A DNA stretch of 64,000 nt from Plesiomonas shigelloides (lineage in GTDB: Bacteria > Pseudomonadota > Gammaproteobacteria > Enterobacterales > CAMTGL01). Every line of letters starts with the position of its first letter. Positions within the stretch are counted from its first letter, which is position 1. A program made the position numbers and the translations under genes. This document shows positions 17,645-25,674 of this stretch, one piece after another. The notes beneath the pieces were generated by a model, which searched no databases, was not told the DNA's origin, and worked only from the letters and a program-made list of their open reading frames with translations. The stretch lies in contig NZ_LT575468.1 in assembly GCF_900087055.1 (NCBI RefSeq), positions 62,001-126,000 on the forward strand, in the 5' to 3' direction.

Positions 17645-18247
17645 ATGAAGGTAGTGATTATTGGCGCCAGTGGCACCATCGGCCGTGCAGTACAGCAATT
17701 ATTGCTGCAACAGCAGCATGAGGTGATCGGCGTGCGCCATCAAGGCGGCGAGTGGACGGTGGATATGACCGATGCGGACAGTATTGCGCAGTTGTTTGCG
17801 AGGGTCGGTCACTTTGATGCCTTGGTGGTGGCCAGTGGCGCGGTGGCGTTTAATAGCTTAAGCGCCATGAGTACGGCCGAGTGGCAGGTCGGCTTGAACA
17901 GTAAATTACTTGGCCAAATTCACCTGACGCAGGCGGCGCTGCCGTGGCTCAATGAAGGGGGCTCAATTACGCTGATCAGCGGCATTTTAAGCTCGGAGCC
18001 GATTGCCGGTGGGATCAGCGCGAGTGTGGTCAATGGTGCGGTGGAGCATTTTGTGCGGGCGGCCGCCTGTGAAATGCCGCGCCGGATCCGGATTAATGCT
18101 GTTAGCCCGAGCGTGGTGACCGAGTCGTTGGCGCAATATGGCGCCTTCTTCCCTGGCTTTGAGGCGGTGGATGCGGCGCGCGTGGCCAAGGCGTATTACA
18201 AAGCCTTGGCCGGCATTCAAAACGGCCAGATTTTTCGGGTGGAGTAA
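17645..18247 (+). CDS. Atypical short-chain dehydrogenase/reductase-like protein
   Basis: A 200-residue Rossmann-fold protein of the SDR superfamily with the nucleotide-binding motif GASGTIG (residues 7-13), VVASGAV (NNAG position), N85 and S112. Where classical SDRs have Y-x-x-x-K, this protein has A126-S-V-V-N130, so both catalytic residues are missing. ATG 17645 is chosen because GCGGGAG lies just upstream; a longer GTG-started frame is less likely. The gene diverges from a LysR regulator that probably controls it. Substrate unknown; it may bind NAD(P) without classical dehydrogenase activity. Confidence 0.85.
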   Translation: MKVVIIGASGTIGRAVQQLLLQQQHEVIGVRHQGGEWTVDMTDADSIAQLFARVGHFDALVVASGAVAFNSLSAMSTAEWQVGLNSKLLGQIHLTQAALPWLNEGGSITLISGILSSEPIAGGISASVVNGAVEHFVRAAACEMPRRIRINAVSPSVVTESLAQYGAFFPGFEAVDAARVAKAYYKALAGIQNGQIFRVE

Positions 18248-18267
18248 CTCTGTGCTGAACGAAGCGT

Positions 18268-19674
18268 TTACTCTTCCATCACGTTAATGACCGGCTCTTG
18301 GCGACGGTGCATATTGGCACCGTCGTCTTTTTTCAGCAGTAAGAAGACCAAGCCAGACAGCAAGGTGATCAGCGCCACCGTCAGATAGGTGTGGTGGAAG
18401 GCCGATTGCAGTGACAGACCGCTGTCTTTAAATAACGAGAGGATAGACGCGCCACTGGCAATACCGAAACTGATGGCCAGTTGCTGCGCCACGCTGAGAA
18501 CGGCGTTGCCGCTACTGGCGTTCTGATCGGACAGATTACTCAGCGCCAAGGTATTCATCGAAGTCAGTTGTACTGACATCAGCATCCCGAACAGGAACAG
18601 CACCGGCATCAATAGCCACAGCGCGTGATGTTCATGATAGAACGAGAGTGCGGCGATACAAGCGGCAATCAGCAAGGTGCTGAGCAGCAGCGTGCGGCGG
18701 TAACTAAACCGGCGCAGCAAACGGGTGATAAACGGCTTGGACAAGATAGCGGCCAGCGCAATCGGCGCCATCATCCAACCGGAGACTTCGGCGCTGTAAC
18801 CGAGGCTGACTTGCAGCATCAGGGGCAGCAAAAAGGGGATCCCGCCAGTGCCGAGACGGGAAAACAGGTTACCGCAAATCCCGATACTAAAGGTGCGGAT
18901 CCGGAACAGCTTCAAATCAATCAGTGGCGTAGCGTAGCGTTTAGCATGGCCAATATAGCCGAGCAGCAGCAGCAGCCCCGTGGCGCTGGTCAGGTAGGCT
19001 TGCCAGCGTGCATGGCTGCGCTCACCCAGCATCTCTAATCCCAACGTGATCAGCACTAGCCCCAGACCAAACAGTAAAAAGCCGCGCCAGTCCATGCGAT
19101 GCGTTTGCATGGTGACATTCGGCATGTGGCGGTTGGCATACCATAAGCCGACCAGACCTATCGGCAGGTTAATCAGGAAAATCCAGTGCCACGAGGTGTA
19201 GGTGACCAGCCAGCCGCCGAGCAGTGGGCCGAGCACCGGGCCGATGAGCCCCGGCATGGTGACAAAATTGAGCACCGGTAGCAGTTGATCGCGTGGGTAG
19301 GCGCGGATCAGCGCTAAACGCGCGACTGGCATCATCATGGCGCCGCCGATCCCTTGGAAAATTCGTGAGGCGATCAGCATGCTGAGATTGGCTGACATGG
19401 CGCAGCTTAATGAACCCAGCGTGAACAGCACCACTGCAATTTGGAATACCCGTTTGGTGCCGAAGCGATCGGCCATCCAGCCACTGAGTGGGATCAGCAG
19501 AGCCACGGTCAGGGTATAACTGATGATGGCCGATTGCATGGCAATCGGTGAGCGCTGCAAGCTGGCCGCCATGGCGGGCAGGGCGGTGTTGAGGATAGTG
19601 GCGTCGAGCGTCTGCATGAAAAGCGCCATTGCCGCAATCCACGGTAATCCTGCCATACTTCTGGGGGCTGTCAT
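18268..19674 (-). CDS. mdtD: Major facilitator superfamily exporter, DHA2 family, MdtD-like
   Basis: A 468-residue inner-membrane transporter of the 14-helix DHA2 (EmrB/QacA) type. It contains the MFS loop motif [13 protein letters not shown] between helices 2 and 3 and the motif C-like [17 protein letters not shown] in helix 5. The N-terminus ([18 protein letters not shown]) and the stretch [13 protein letters not shown] closely match E. coli MdtD. In E. coli mdtD lies in the mdtABCD-baeSR region close to yegD; here yegD is the next gene but mdtABC are absent from the window. The substrate cannot be told from the sequence. It converges with the SDR gene, leaving only 20 bp between the stops. 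Confidence 0.85.
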   Translation of the reverse strand: MTAPRSMAGLPWIAAMALFMQTLDATILNTALPAMAASLQRSPIAMQSAIISYTLTVALLIPLSGWMADRFGTKRVFQIAVVLFTLGSLSCAMSANLSMLIASRIFQGIGGAMMMPVARLALIRAYPRDQLLPVLNFVTMPGLIGPVLGPLLGGWLVTYTSWHWIFLINLPIGLVGLWYANRHMPNVTMQTHRMDWRGFLLFGLGLVLITLGLEMLGERSHARWQAYLTSATGLLLLLGYIGHAKRYATPLIDLKLFRIRTFSIGICGNLFSRLGTGGIPFLLPLMLQVSLGYSAEVSGWMMAPIALAAILSKPFITRLLRRFSYRRTLLLSTLLIAACIAALSFYHEHHALWLLMPVLFLFGMLMSVQLTSMNTLALSNLSDQNASSGNAVLSVAQQLAISFGIASGASILSLFKDSGLSLQSAFHHTYLTVALITLLSGLVFLLLKKDDGANMHRRQEPVINVMEE

Positions 19675-19883
19675 GCCGAATCCTCATTCTTCCACTGCTT
19701 AACAGCAGAATTAGACCGGATTTTGGTCAAAAGAGAAAGGGCGAATGTGCTTTGCAGGGAAAGTTGGCATTTTCTGCCACTTGAGGAATGTCGGTGCGCG
19801 ATCCTGTCAGCACACCGGTTATCCCGCGTTAAGCGGTAACCAGCGTGCGAATCACGCAGTCAGCATATTCAGTGCGAAGTGTG
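19675..19883. other. Upstream region of the mdtD-like gene
   Basis: About 210 bp between the start of the minus-strand MdtD-like gene and the ERIC element. It should hold the promoter of that gene, but no clear -35/-10 pair, operator or small gene was recognised. Confidence 0.4.
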
Positions 19884-20009
19884 TATACCTTCCTACTTGA
19901 AGCTGCAGCGGTGTTGGCTACGTTCGTTCACCCCAATCACATAGTTTGCCTATGTTCATGGGATTCACTCACTTGCCGCCTACCTGCAACTTCTCGTTGT
20001 TTGGGTATA
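19884..20009. repeat. ERIC (enterobacterial repetitive intergenic consensus) element
   Basis: An imperfect palindrome of 126 bp, the canonical ERIC length, bounded by TATACC and GGGTATA. Inside are the hallmark ERIC parts: AGCTGCAG, TTGGCTACGTTCGTTCACCCC, the central ATAGTTTGCCTAT, GGGATTCACTCACTTGCC and CCTGCAACTTC. ERIC elements are non-coding, RNA-folding repeats of Enterobacterales and Vibrionaceae. This copy ends 2 bp from the stop codon of yegD and is therefore transcribed into the end of the yegD mRNA, where it could affect stability or termination. Confidence 0.93.
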
Positions 20010-20011
20010 TG

Positions 20012-21367
20012 TTAGCCGCGAAACAGAATATTGGCCCAACGGGTAAGACCGGCGGTGACCGAGCCAAAATCATCACCACTGACCAGCGGGATGCCCGGTA
20101 ACTGCTGTTGCAACAACGCGCGCAGCAGTGGCGAGCGAGCGCTGCCTCCGGTTAAATACACCACATCCGGCATACCGCCGCCGCAGGTTAACGCTTCATG
20201 GACCAGCTCGCTGATTTTTTGCAGCGGTTGGCTGATGGCCTCTTCCAGATCGCTCACCTGCAGTTCGCAGGCGAGCGCTGGAGCGATAAAGTCTAAGTTA
20301 GCCTGACAGCTTGCTTGCTGCGACAGTGCAATTTTGCTCTCTTCGGCGCAGCGCACCAGACGGTAACCGAGACGCTGACGATAAACTTTGAGCAGACGCT
20401 CGAATACCGCCGGCTCGGCGGCATCATGCAGCAAATTACGCAGCACCTGACCGTTGGCACTGCCATAAAAGTCGGCCTGTGCGGGCACATTGTTGATGGC
20501 GATGGCGTTCCAGAACGGTAAGGTCGGCAAGGCAATACCGTTACTTAAGTTGCCTCCCAGCCCCAGATGCGGCATCAGGCGATGAAAGGCCAAGGCGATA
20601 TCCAGATCGTTACCGCCAATGCGGCAACCGCTGTGACCGAGCAGGCTTTGCTGGCGATCGGCGCGTGGATGCCACTGCGGCCCCATCAGCAGCAGTGAGC
20701 AGTCGGTGGTTCCGCCGCCGATATCCGCCACCAGCACGCGCTGTTCGTGCTGTAAGGTGGCTTCAAAGTCCAGTCCGGCGGCGACCGGTTCAAACTGAAA
20801 CTCGACCCGCTGCCAACCGGCGCGGCGCGCGGCGCGCAGCAAAATCCCTTCCGCTTGCTGGTTGGCTTGCTCGCCACCGGTGCCTTGGAAGTTTACCGGT
20901 CGGCCAATCACCACCTCGGTCAGCGATTGCTGTAGCTGTTGCTCGGCTTGCTGGCGGATGTGATACATCATGGCGCACACCAAATCCTCAAACAGCGCCA
21001 CTTGTAGCGGTTTTAAGCCGTTGGCACCGAGAAACGATTTGGGGGATTTTACGAAATAGACTTCGTCTGGCTCGCGCATGTATTGGCTCAGCGCCTGCTG
21101 ACCAAAGCTTAAGCAACCCGGCGTAACCTGAATATCTTCTTCGCGATTACTGCTGATGGCCGAGCGCAGCAATTGGGTGCTGGCCGGGCCATCTGCCGGC
21201 ACTTGCCAGTGGCGGTACAGATACTCACTGACCGCTTCGCGACTCGGCGCGCACAGCATCGACGGCAAATAAGGCGAGTCATTTTCCAGTGTCAGTAGCC
21301 GTGGGCCGTGCTCGGTCATATACCCCATGGAACAGTTGGCGGTACCATAGTCAAATCCGATATACAT
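20012..21367 (-). CDS. yegD: Hsp70-like actin-fold chaperone family protein YegD
   Basis: A 451-residue protein made of the Hsp70-type nucleotide-binding domain without a classical substrate-binding domain, like E. coli YegD (450 residues). Visible are the phosphate-1 loop GFDYGTANCSMG near the start, the phosphate-2 motif VLVADIGGGTTDCSLLLMG and the adenosine motif VVYLTGGSARSPLL near the end. Identity with E. coli YegD is high across the whole length. The cellular role is not established. It is followed directly by an ERIC element and diverges from fabV. Confidence 0.93.
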   Translation of the reverse strand: MYIGFDYGTANCSMGYMTEHGPRLLTLENDSPYLPSMLCAPSREAVSEYLYRHWQVPADGPASTQLLRSAISSNREEDIQVTPGCLSFGQQALSQYMREPDEVYFVKSPKSFLGANGLKPLQVALFEDLVCAMMYHIRQQAEQQLQQSLTEVVIGRPVNFQGTGGEQANQQAEGILLRAARRAGWQRVEFQFEPVAAGLDFEATLQHEQRVLVADIGGGTTDCSLLLMGPQWHPRADRQQSLLGHSGCRIGGNDLDIALAFHRLMPHLGLGGNLSNGIALPTLPFWNAIAINNVPAQADFYGSANGQVLRNLLHDAAEPAVFERLLKVYRQRLGYRLVRCAEESKIALSQQASCQANLDFIAPALACELQVSDLEEAISQPLQKISELVHEALTCGGGMPDVVYLTGGSARSPLLRALLQQQLPGIPLVSGDDFGSVTAGLTRWANILFRG

Positions 21368-21650
21368 CTAGCCTACTCCTGACAGCGGGAAAAAAGGGGG
21401 CAGACTGTAGCGCACTTTGCCGCGTACGCCAAGGTGCTTGCGCCTAACCAAGCGTGCGCCCTTGAGGTGAAAAAAGCAGCAGAACATGCTATTGCTAACG
21501 CTAGGCATACGGTGTTGGGTGAGCCGTTCATCAGGAGCCACATTAACGTAGTCATCAGTAGCAATGCCATCGGCATCAACGATGCGTCGTGCTGCGCACG
21601 AGGGCAAGAGTGCCCCTGCGTGACGTGACGCTGCGGCAAAGAGAGGCAAC

Positions 21651-22811
21651 ATGATCGAACCAAGCATTCAGGGCGTGATTGCCCGTAACAGCCATCCGGC
21701 CGGGTGTGCTGCGTTTTTGCGCAGTTGGGCCGCCCGCTGTACGGCTCCGAACTCAAACTCGGCCTTATCGGCTGGCCCGCGTGTGTTAGTGCTGGGCGCA
21801 TCATCGGGTTACGGTTTAGCACTGCGCACGGTGTTGCTGCAAGAATATGCCGCGCGCACCTTAGGCGTGGCTTATGAGCGTGGGCCATCGGGGCAGTACA
21901 GCGGCTCGGCCGGTTGGCATTTAAGTGCCGCGTTTGCCGAGTTGGCTGCTGAGCAAGGTTTGCCGGGTGAGACGTTGATGCTGGATGCATTTGCGCCGGC
22001 CAGTCGGCAGACGGTGATTGAGACTATCCGGCGTGATTTTGGTCAGGTGGATCTGGTGGTGTACAGCTTGGCCGCCGGTCAGCGCACGGTAGATGGGCGT
22101 AAAGTGCGTTCGGCCATCAAACCGGCGGGCGCGCCTTATCAAGGCTATCAGCTGGATCTGGCGACCGATAAACTGCAACCGGTAACTCTTGAGCCGGCCA
22201 GCAGCCAAGAGATGGCGGATACCGTGACCGTGATGGGCGGTGAGGATTGGCAGCAGTGGATGACGGCGTTGCAAGAGGCTGGCGTGTTGGCCCCCGGCGC
22301 ACGTAGCGTGGCCTTTTCCTATATTGGCCCAGCCAGTACATGGCCGTTATACCGTGATGGCACCTTAGGGCAGGCGAAAGCGGATTTGCATCAGCGGGCG
22401 CAGCAGATTAATGCCCAATTACAAACGCTGGATGGCGGCGCGTGGGTGGTCGTAGCGAAAGCCTTGGTCACCAAAGCCAGTATCTTTATCCCGGGGATGG
22501 CGCCGTATTTGATGGCCCTGTATGCGGTGATGAAAGAGCAAGGCGTGCATGAGGATTGTTTGGATCAAATGCAGCGCTTATGTCACAGCCAACTATTTGC
22601 CGAGCAGGTACATACCGACAGTGACCAGCTGATTCGCCTCGATGACTGGGAGTTGGCTGAGCCTGTACAGCAGGCGGTCGATGCGCGTTTAGCCTTGTTA
22701 AATCCCGATAATTTCATGCAGTACGGCGATTATCAGGGCGTAAAACAGGAATTTTTGGCGATGAATGGATTTGGCATCGCGGGGGTAGATTATTCTGACG
22801 AAGGTGCTTAA
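21651..22811 (+). CDS. fabV: Trans-2-enoyl-ACP/CoA reductase, FabV type
   Basis: FabV reduces trans-2-enoyl-ACP in the last step of the fatty-acid elongation cycle using NAD(P)H; the family is naturally insensitive to triclosan. The 386-residue protein shows the Rossmann motif VLGASSGYGLALR, DLVVYSLAA, VTLEPAS followed by VTVMGGEDWQ, and the FabV catalytic spacing Y-x8-K in LYRDGTLGQAKADL (classical SDRs have x3 or x6). It is slightly shorter and more divergent than typical FabV (about 400 residues). GAGAGG lies 5 bp before the ATG. Monocistronic by position; a long hairpin follows at 22837. Confidence 0.9.
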   Translation: MIEPSIQGVIARNSHPAGCAAFLRSWAARCTAPNSNSALSAGPRVLVLGASSGYGLALRTVLLQEYAARTLGVAYERGPSGQYSGSAGWHLSAAFAELAAEQGLPGETLMLDAFAPASRQTVIETIRRDFGQVDLVVYSLAAGQRTVDGRKVRSAIKPAGAPYQGYQLDLATDKLQPVTLEPASSQEMADTVTVMGGEDWQQWMTALQEAGVLAPGARSVAFSYIGPASTWPLYRDGTLGQAKADLHQRAQQINAQLQTLDGGAWVVVAKALVTKASIFIPGMAPYLMALYAVMKEQGVHEDCLDQMQRLCHSQLFAEQVHTDSDQLIRLDDWELAEPVQQAVDARLALLNPDNFMQYGDYQGVKQEFLAMNGFGIAGVDYSDEGA

Positions 22812-22836
22812 CTGCGCGAGCTAAGCTGAAGATTGG

Positions 22837-22874
22837 TGCGCTACCCCCAAGTCGACACTTGGTTCGGTAGCGCA
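22837..22874. repeat. Long imperfect inverted repeat between fabV and a converging gene
   Basis: TGCGCTACC (22837-22845) pairs perfectly with GGTAGCGCA (22866-22874), and inside it CCAAGT pairs with ACTTGG around a CGAC loop. There is no T-run on either side. It may stop or protect transcripts of both converging genes or be a REP-like palindrome; the sequence does not decide. Confidence 0.6.
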
Positions 22875-22943
22875 TCATCTATACGGTGCAAAAACGCGAT
22901 ACAAAACGTGCGCACTAACCAGAGTAGTGCGGCAGCGTTTTAC

Positions 22944-23630
22944 TTATTCGTCGTGCTCGATCAGCGCGGTAACCGCCGCGGAGGCTGCATCGGGATCCGA
23001 ACGCAAAATGGCATCGATAATGGCCTGATGACGCTCCAGTTTGACCACCGAGTCACGGGTCACGGTACGGAAATAAACCTGGAATACTGCTTTGAACAGG
23101 TTACCGAACGGCGTCAGGAACGGGTTGCCACTGGCAAAATAGATCATCTGGTGGAATTGGGTATCCACTTCAATCCAACGATCTTTATCAAAGCACTCGT
23201 CCAGCGCGCGCATTTCGCCCATCAGCAACGAGAGCTGATGACGGTCTTCCGGTGACGCATATTGCGCGGCCATCGCTGCCGCTTTTGGCTCCAGCATAAT
23301 CCGCAGTAGCTGAAAGTCGTCGACCAATTTTTGCTTGTCGTCCTGCTCTGCCCACCAGGTCAGGAGATCCTGATCCAGGAAGTTCCAGTTACGACGAGGC
23401 ATGACCCGGGTTCCGATCCGCGGGCGTGGTAACAACATGCCTTTTGCGGCCAGCATTTTCACAGCCTCACGGACTGCGGTACGGCTTACCCCGTACATTT
23501 CACCTAATTCCATTTCGCCCGGCAAAATTGCGCCGGGGGCGATTTGACCTGCCAAAATCTGACGTCCGATACTTTCTGCCAACTGATATGACAGATTACG
23601 CTGGGCCGCTTTTTGATGGTGGTGATTCAT
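22944..23630 (-). CDS. GntR-family regulator, FadR/FCD subgroup
   Basis: A 228-residue regulator with an N-terminal winged helix (LPGEMELGEMYGVSRTAVREAVKMLAAKGML) and a C-terminal FCD ligand domain with the acid/His metal-site pattern (EVDTQFHQMI and ERHQAII). FCD-GntR proteins usually sense small organic acids or sugar acids; the closest look-alike I know is the DgoR/UxuR type, but the target is unknown. The ATG at 23630 is preferred over an upstream TTG because GGGAGG lies 4 bp before it. It converges with fabV; no sugar-acid genes are next to it. Confidence 0.88.
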   Translation of the reverse strand: MNHHHQKAAQRNLSYQLAESIGRQILAGQIAPGAILPGEMELGEMYGVSRTAVREAVKMLAAKGMLLPRPRIGTRVMPRRNWNFLDQDLLTWWAEQDDKQKLVDDFQLLRIMLEPKAAAMAAQYASPEDRHQLSLLMGEMRALDECFDKDRWIEVDTQFHQMIYFASGNPFLTPFGNLFKAVFQVYFRTVTRDSVVKLERHQAIIDAILRSDPDAASAAVTALIEHDE

Positions 23631-23741
23631 TTGTCCTCCCAACCGAATGCGGTGGTGTTGTTATAAGAGCCGCCGGCCCATTGTTCGACGGTAATTTTAT
23701 CTATATTAGTAGGATGAAACATTATGAAATAGTGCGAAATA

Positions 23742-24269
23742 CTATGAAATGGAGTGCTTATTTTGTAACAGCCAGCGGGCGATAAAATCGACAAACTGCT
23801 GTGGCTGATTCAGATCCAGTTGCGGTACCGAGACCGGCTGTGGCTCATCAGAGCCGAGCGCAATCACCTGCGCATCCAGCAAACTGGCCAGCGGACGGTT
23901 TACCTCCTGTCGGTAAAGAGCGATTTTGGGGATCGGTTCGTGTTTAAAGCCTTCGACCAACACCAGATCGGTGCGCGTGGGGTCTAACTGACGGCACAGA
24001 AAGTCCAAACTGGCCGCGGGCTCGCGCTCGGGCGGCGTTTCGGTCATCAAAGCCCAGCGTTGATCGCACACCACAATGGTTTGTTCCGCACCGGCTTTAC
24101 GCAGCTCGAAGCTGTCTTTGCCGGGGGTGTCGACATCCACATCGTGGTGGGTGTGCTTGATGAGTGCTGGACGGATCCCCTGTTGGCGTAGCAGAGGCAG
24201 CAGCGCTTTGAGCAAGGTGGTTTTCCCGCTGCCGCTGTAACCCACAATTCCCAAGATCGGCAACGTCAT
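23742..24269 (-). CDS. mobB: Molybdopterin-guanine dinucleotide biosynthesis adaptor protein MobB
   Basis: MobB is a GTP-binding P-loop protein that assists MobA in making the bis-molybdopterin guanine dinucleotide cofactor for DMSO-reductase-family enzymes. The 175-residue protein starts with Walker A GYSGSGKTTLLK (residues 10-21) followed by the conserved KHTHHDVDVDTPGKDSF and LVLVEGFKHEPIPKI. Its ATG overlaps the mobA stop (ATGA), so the genes are coupled. Same order as in E. coli (yihD / mobA-mobB). Confidence 0.95.
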   Translation of the reverse strand: MTLPILGIVGYSGSGKTTLLKALLPLLRQQGIRPALIKHTHHDVDVDTPGKDSFELRKAGAEQTIVVCDQRWALMTETPPEREPAASLDFLCRQLDPTRTDLVLVEGFKHEPIPKIALYRQEVNRPLASLLDAQVIALGSDEPQPVSVPQLDLNQPQQFVDFIARWLLQNKHSIS

Positions 24270-24862
24270 TCCAACTTCTCCAATTCAGACTCTATCATCA
24301 TACAATTATAGGGCGTATTTACGTTAACGAAAGCCGCCGCCTGATCGGAAAAGTCAACTGTTACCGCATGTTGCTGCTGGAAGAAGGCCATCAACCGGCG
24401 CTCACCTTGTTGCAAACTGGCACTGATAGCCGGCAGCAAGCGCTGGTGTAACAGCGCAAACACCGGATGTGCTCGCTCACCATCGTGGGCAATGGCACAA
24501 CTGGCATCCCCTATCTGCTGGGCGAAGCGCGCGACCAGATCGCGTGGCAAAAGTGGGCTATCACAGGGCACACAGACCACATACTCTGTCGTACAGTGTT
24601 GTAAGGCGGTGAGCATACCGGCCAAGGGGCCAGGAAAATCAGGGGTGCTATCGGGATAAACAGGAAAACCACTTTCTGCATAACTATGCAAATTGCGATT
24701 GGCGATAATGTGTAGGCTGCTGACCTGCGGTTGCAGGCGTTGCACGGCATACCAGTATAAAGGATGACCGGCGACCTGACGTAATCCCTTATCGTCGCCG
24801 TCCATGCGTGTAGCTCGGCCTCCGGCCAGAATGGCACCGCTAATCACTGTGTTCACTGCCAC
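24266..24862 (-). CDS. mobA: Molybdenum cofactor guanylyltransferase MobA
   Basis: MobA transfers GMP from GTP to molybdopterin-Mo. The 198-residue nucleotidyltransferase has the N-terminal signature AILAGGRATRMDGDDKGL (residues 11-28), the VCVPCDSPLLP metal-binding aspartate region and the C-terminal FVNVNTP motif, all present in E. coli MobA (194 residues). It is translationally coupled to mobB and diverges from yihD, as in E. coli. Confidence 0.95.
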   Translation of the reverse strand: MAVNTVISGAILAGGRATRMDGDDKGLRQVAGHPLYWYAVQRLQPQVSSLHIIANRNLHSYAESGFPVYPDSTPDFPGPLAGMLTALQHCTTEYVVCVPCDSPLLPRDLVARFAQQIGDASCAIAHDGERAHPVFALLHQRLLPAISASLQQGERRLMAFFQQQHAVTVDFSDQAAAFVNVNTPYNCMMIESELEKLE

Positions 24863-25092
24863 CTTCTTTGCTCGCTGAATTCCGGCTTCATTTTAGCGCT
24901 GCTTTCCAGAATTGAAATATTCAGATACATAATAATTGCATTATCTTTAGCTGCATATAGCGGCAGTTTCACTGCAGAAAGTTGCATTTTAGCCCCAGAT
25001 CTTGTGCTGTGACGGTAAACCCTGCTATTTTTCAGGGATAATAATGCACATACGGCACCCCAGGGTGCGGGAAAACAGAAGGTAAACCTGCA

Positions 25093-25362
25093 ATGAAATG
25101 CCATCGCGTAAATGAATTGATTGAACTGCTGCATCCGGCCTGGCAAAAAGAGCCCGATCTGAACCTGATTGCCTTTTTACAAAAACTGGCGCAGGAAGCG
25201 GGTTTTACCGGTGATTTCAACGATCTGACCGATGATGTGTTGATCTATCACCTGAAAATGCGTGAGGCCGATAAAGCCGCGCCAATCCCAGGTCTGGCCA
25301 AAGATTACGAAGATGACTTCAAAACCGCGCTGCTGCGTGCACGTGGGATCATCAAAGACTGA
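25093..25362 (+). CDS. yihD: Conserved small protein YihD
   Basis: An 89-residue protein nearly the same as E. coli YihD over its whole length ([20 protein letters not shown] and the end [20 protein letters not shown]). Its function is unknown; the family (DUF1040) is restricted to Enterobacterales and close relatives. The position next to mobA and upstream of srkA-dsbA is as in E. coli, although ccoG is inserted before srkA here. A hairpin terminator follows at 25417. Confidence 0.93.
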   Translation: MKCHRVNELIELLHPAWQKEPDLNLIAFLQKLAQEAGFTGDFNDLTDDVLIYHLKMREADKAAPIPGLAKDYEDDFKTALLRARGIIKD

Positions 25363-25416
25363 TCGCAGGCGAGCGCCCCGCTTGGCCGTGGGTTAGCGTA
25401 ACGCAAATCAATGCAA

Positions 25417-25447
25417 AACGTCACGTATAGCGCGTGGCGTTTTTTTA
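25417..25447 (+). terminator. Rho-independent terminator after yihD
   Basis: AACGTCACG pairs with CGTGGCGTT (9 bp with one G-T pair, loop TATAGCG) and runs straight into a T-run (25441-25447). It lies 54 bp after the yihD stop. Confidence 0.85.
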
Positions 25448-25674
25448 TGGCCAAAATATGGTTTGCTGGTGATGAGTGCGTCTCGGTAGCCCTTTTTGCC
25501 TTTATGTAAGCAAGGTGATAATAAAAAGTTGCGTTATGTGGGGCGCAGCTGCGTTATACTGGGCGCGAATTTGTGGAGTATTAGCGCAGGTATCGATTCA
25601 GGCGGAACCCAGCCGAACGAGGGAAGCATCTGCGCCTAGCCAGCCGGTGGCGGAGCAAGCGAGGGAGAGCGGGA
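25448..25674. other. Intergenic region upstream of ccoG
   Basis: The remaining 227 bp between the yihD terminator and ccoG should hold the ccoG promoter. I looked for an FNR-type TTGAT-N4-ATCAA site, expected for a cbb3-oxidase assembly gene, and did not find a good match. GAGGGAGAG just before 25675 is the probable ribosome site. Confidence 0.4.

Noticed and set aside
21373-21990. 205-codon minus-strand frame across the yegD-fabV gap
   Set aside because: It overlaps the 5' part of fabV, has no convincing start signal and no recognisable motif, while fabV has full family similarity.
25448-25674. FNR box in front of ccoG
   Set aside because: No TTGAT-N4-ATCAA match with at most one or two changes at a sensible distance was found.
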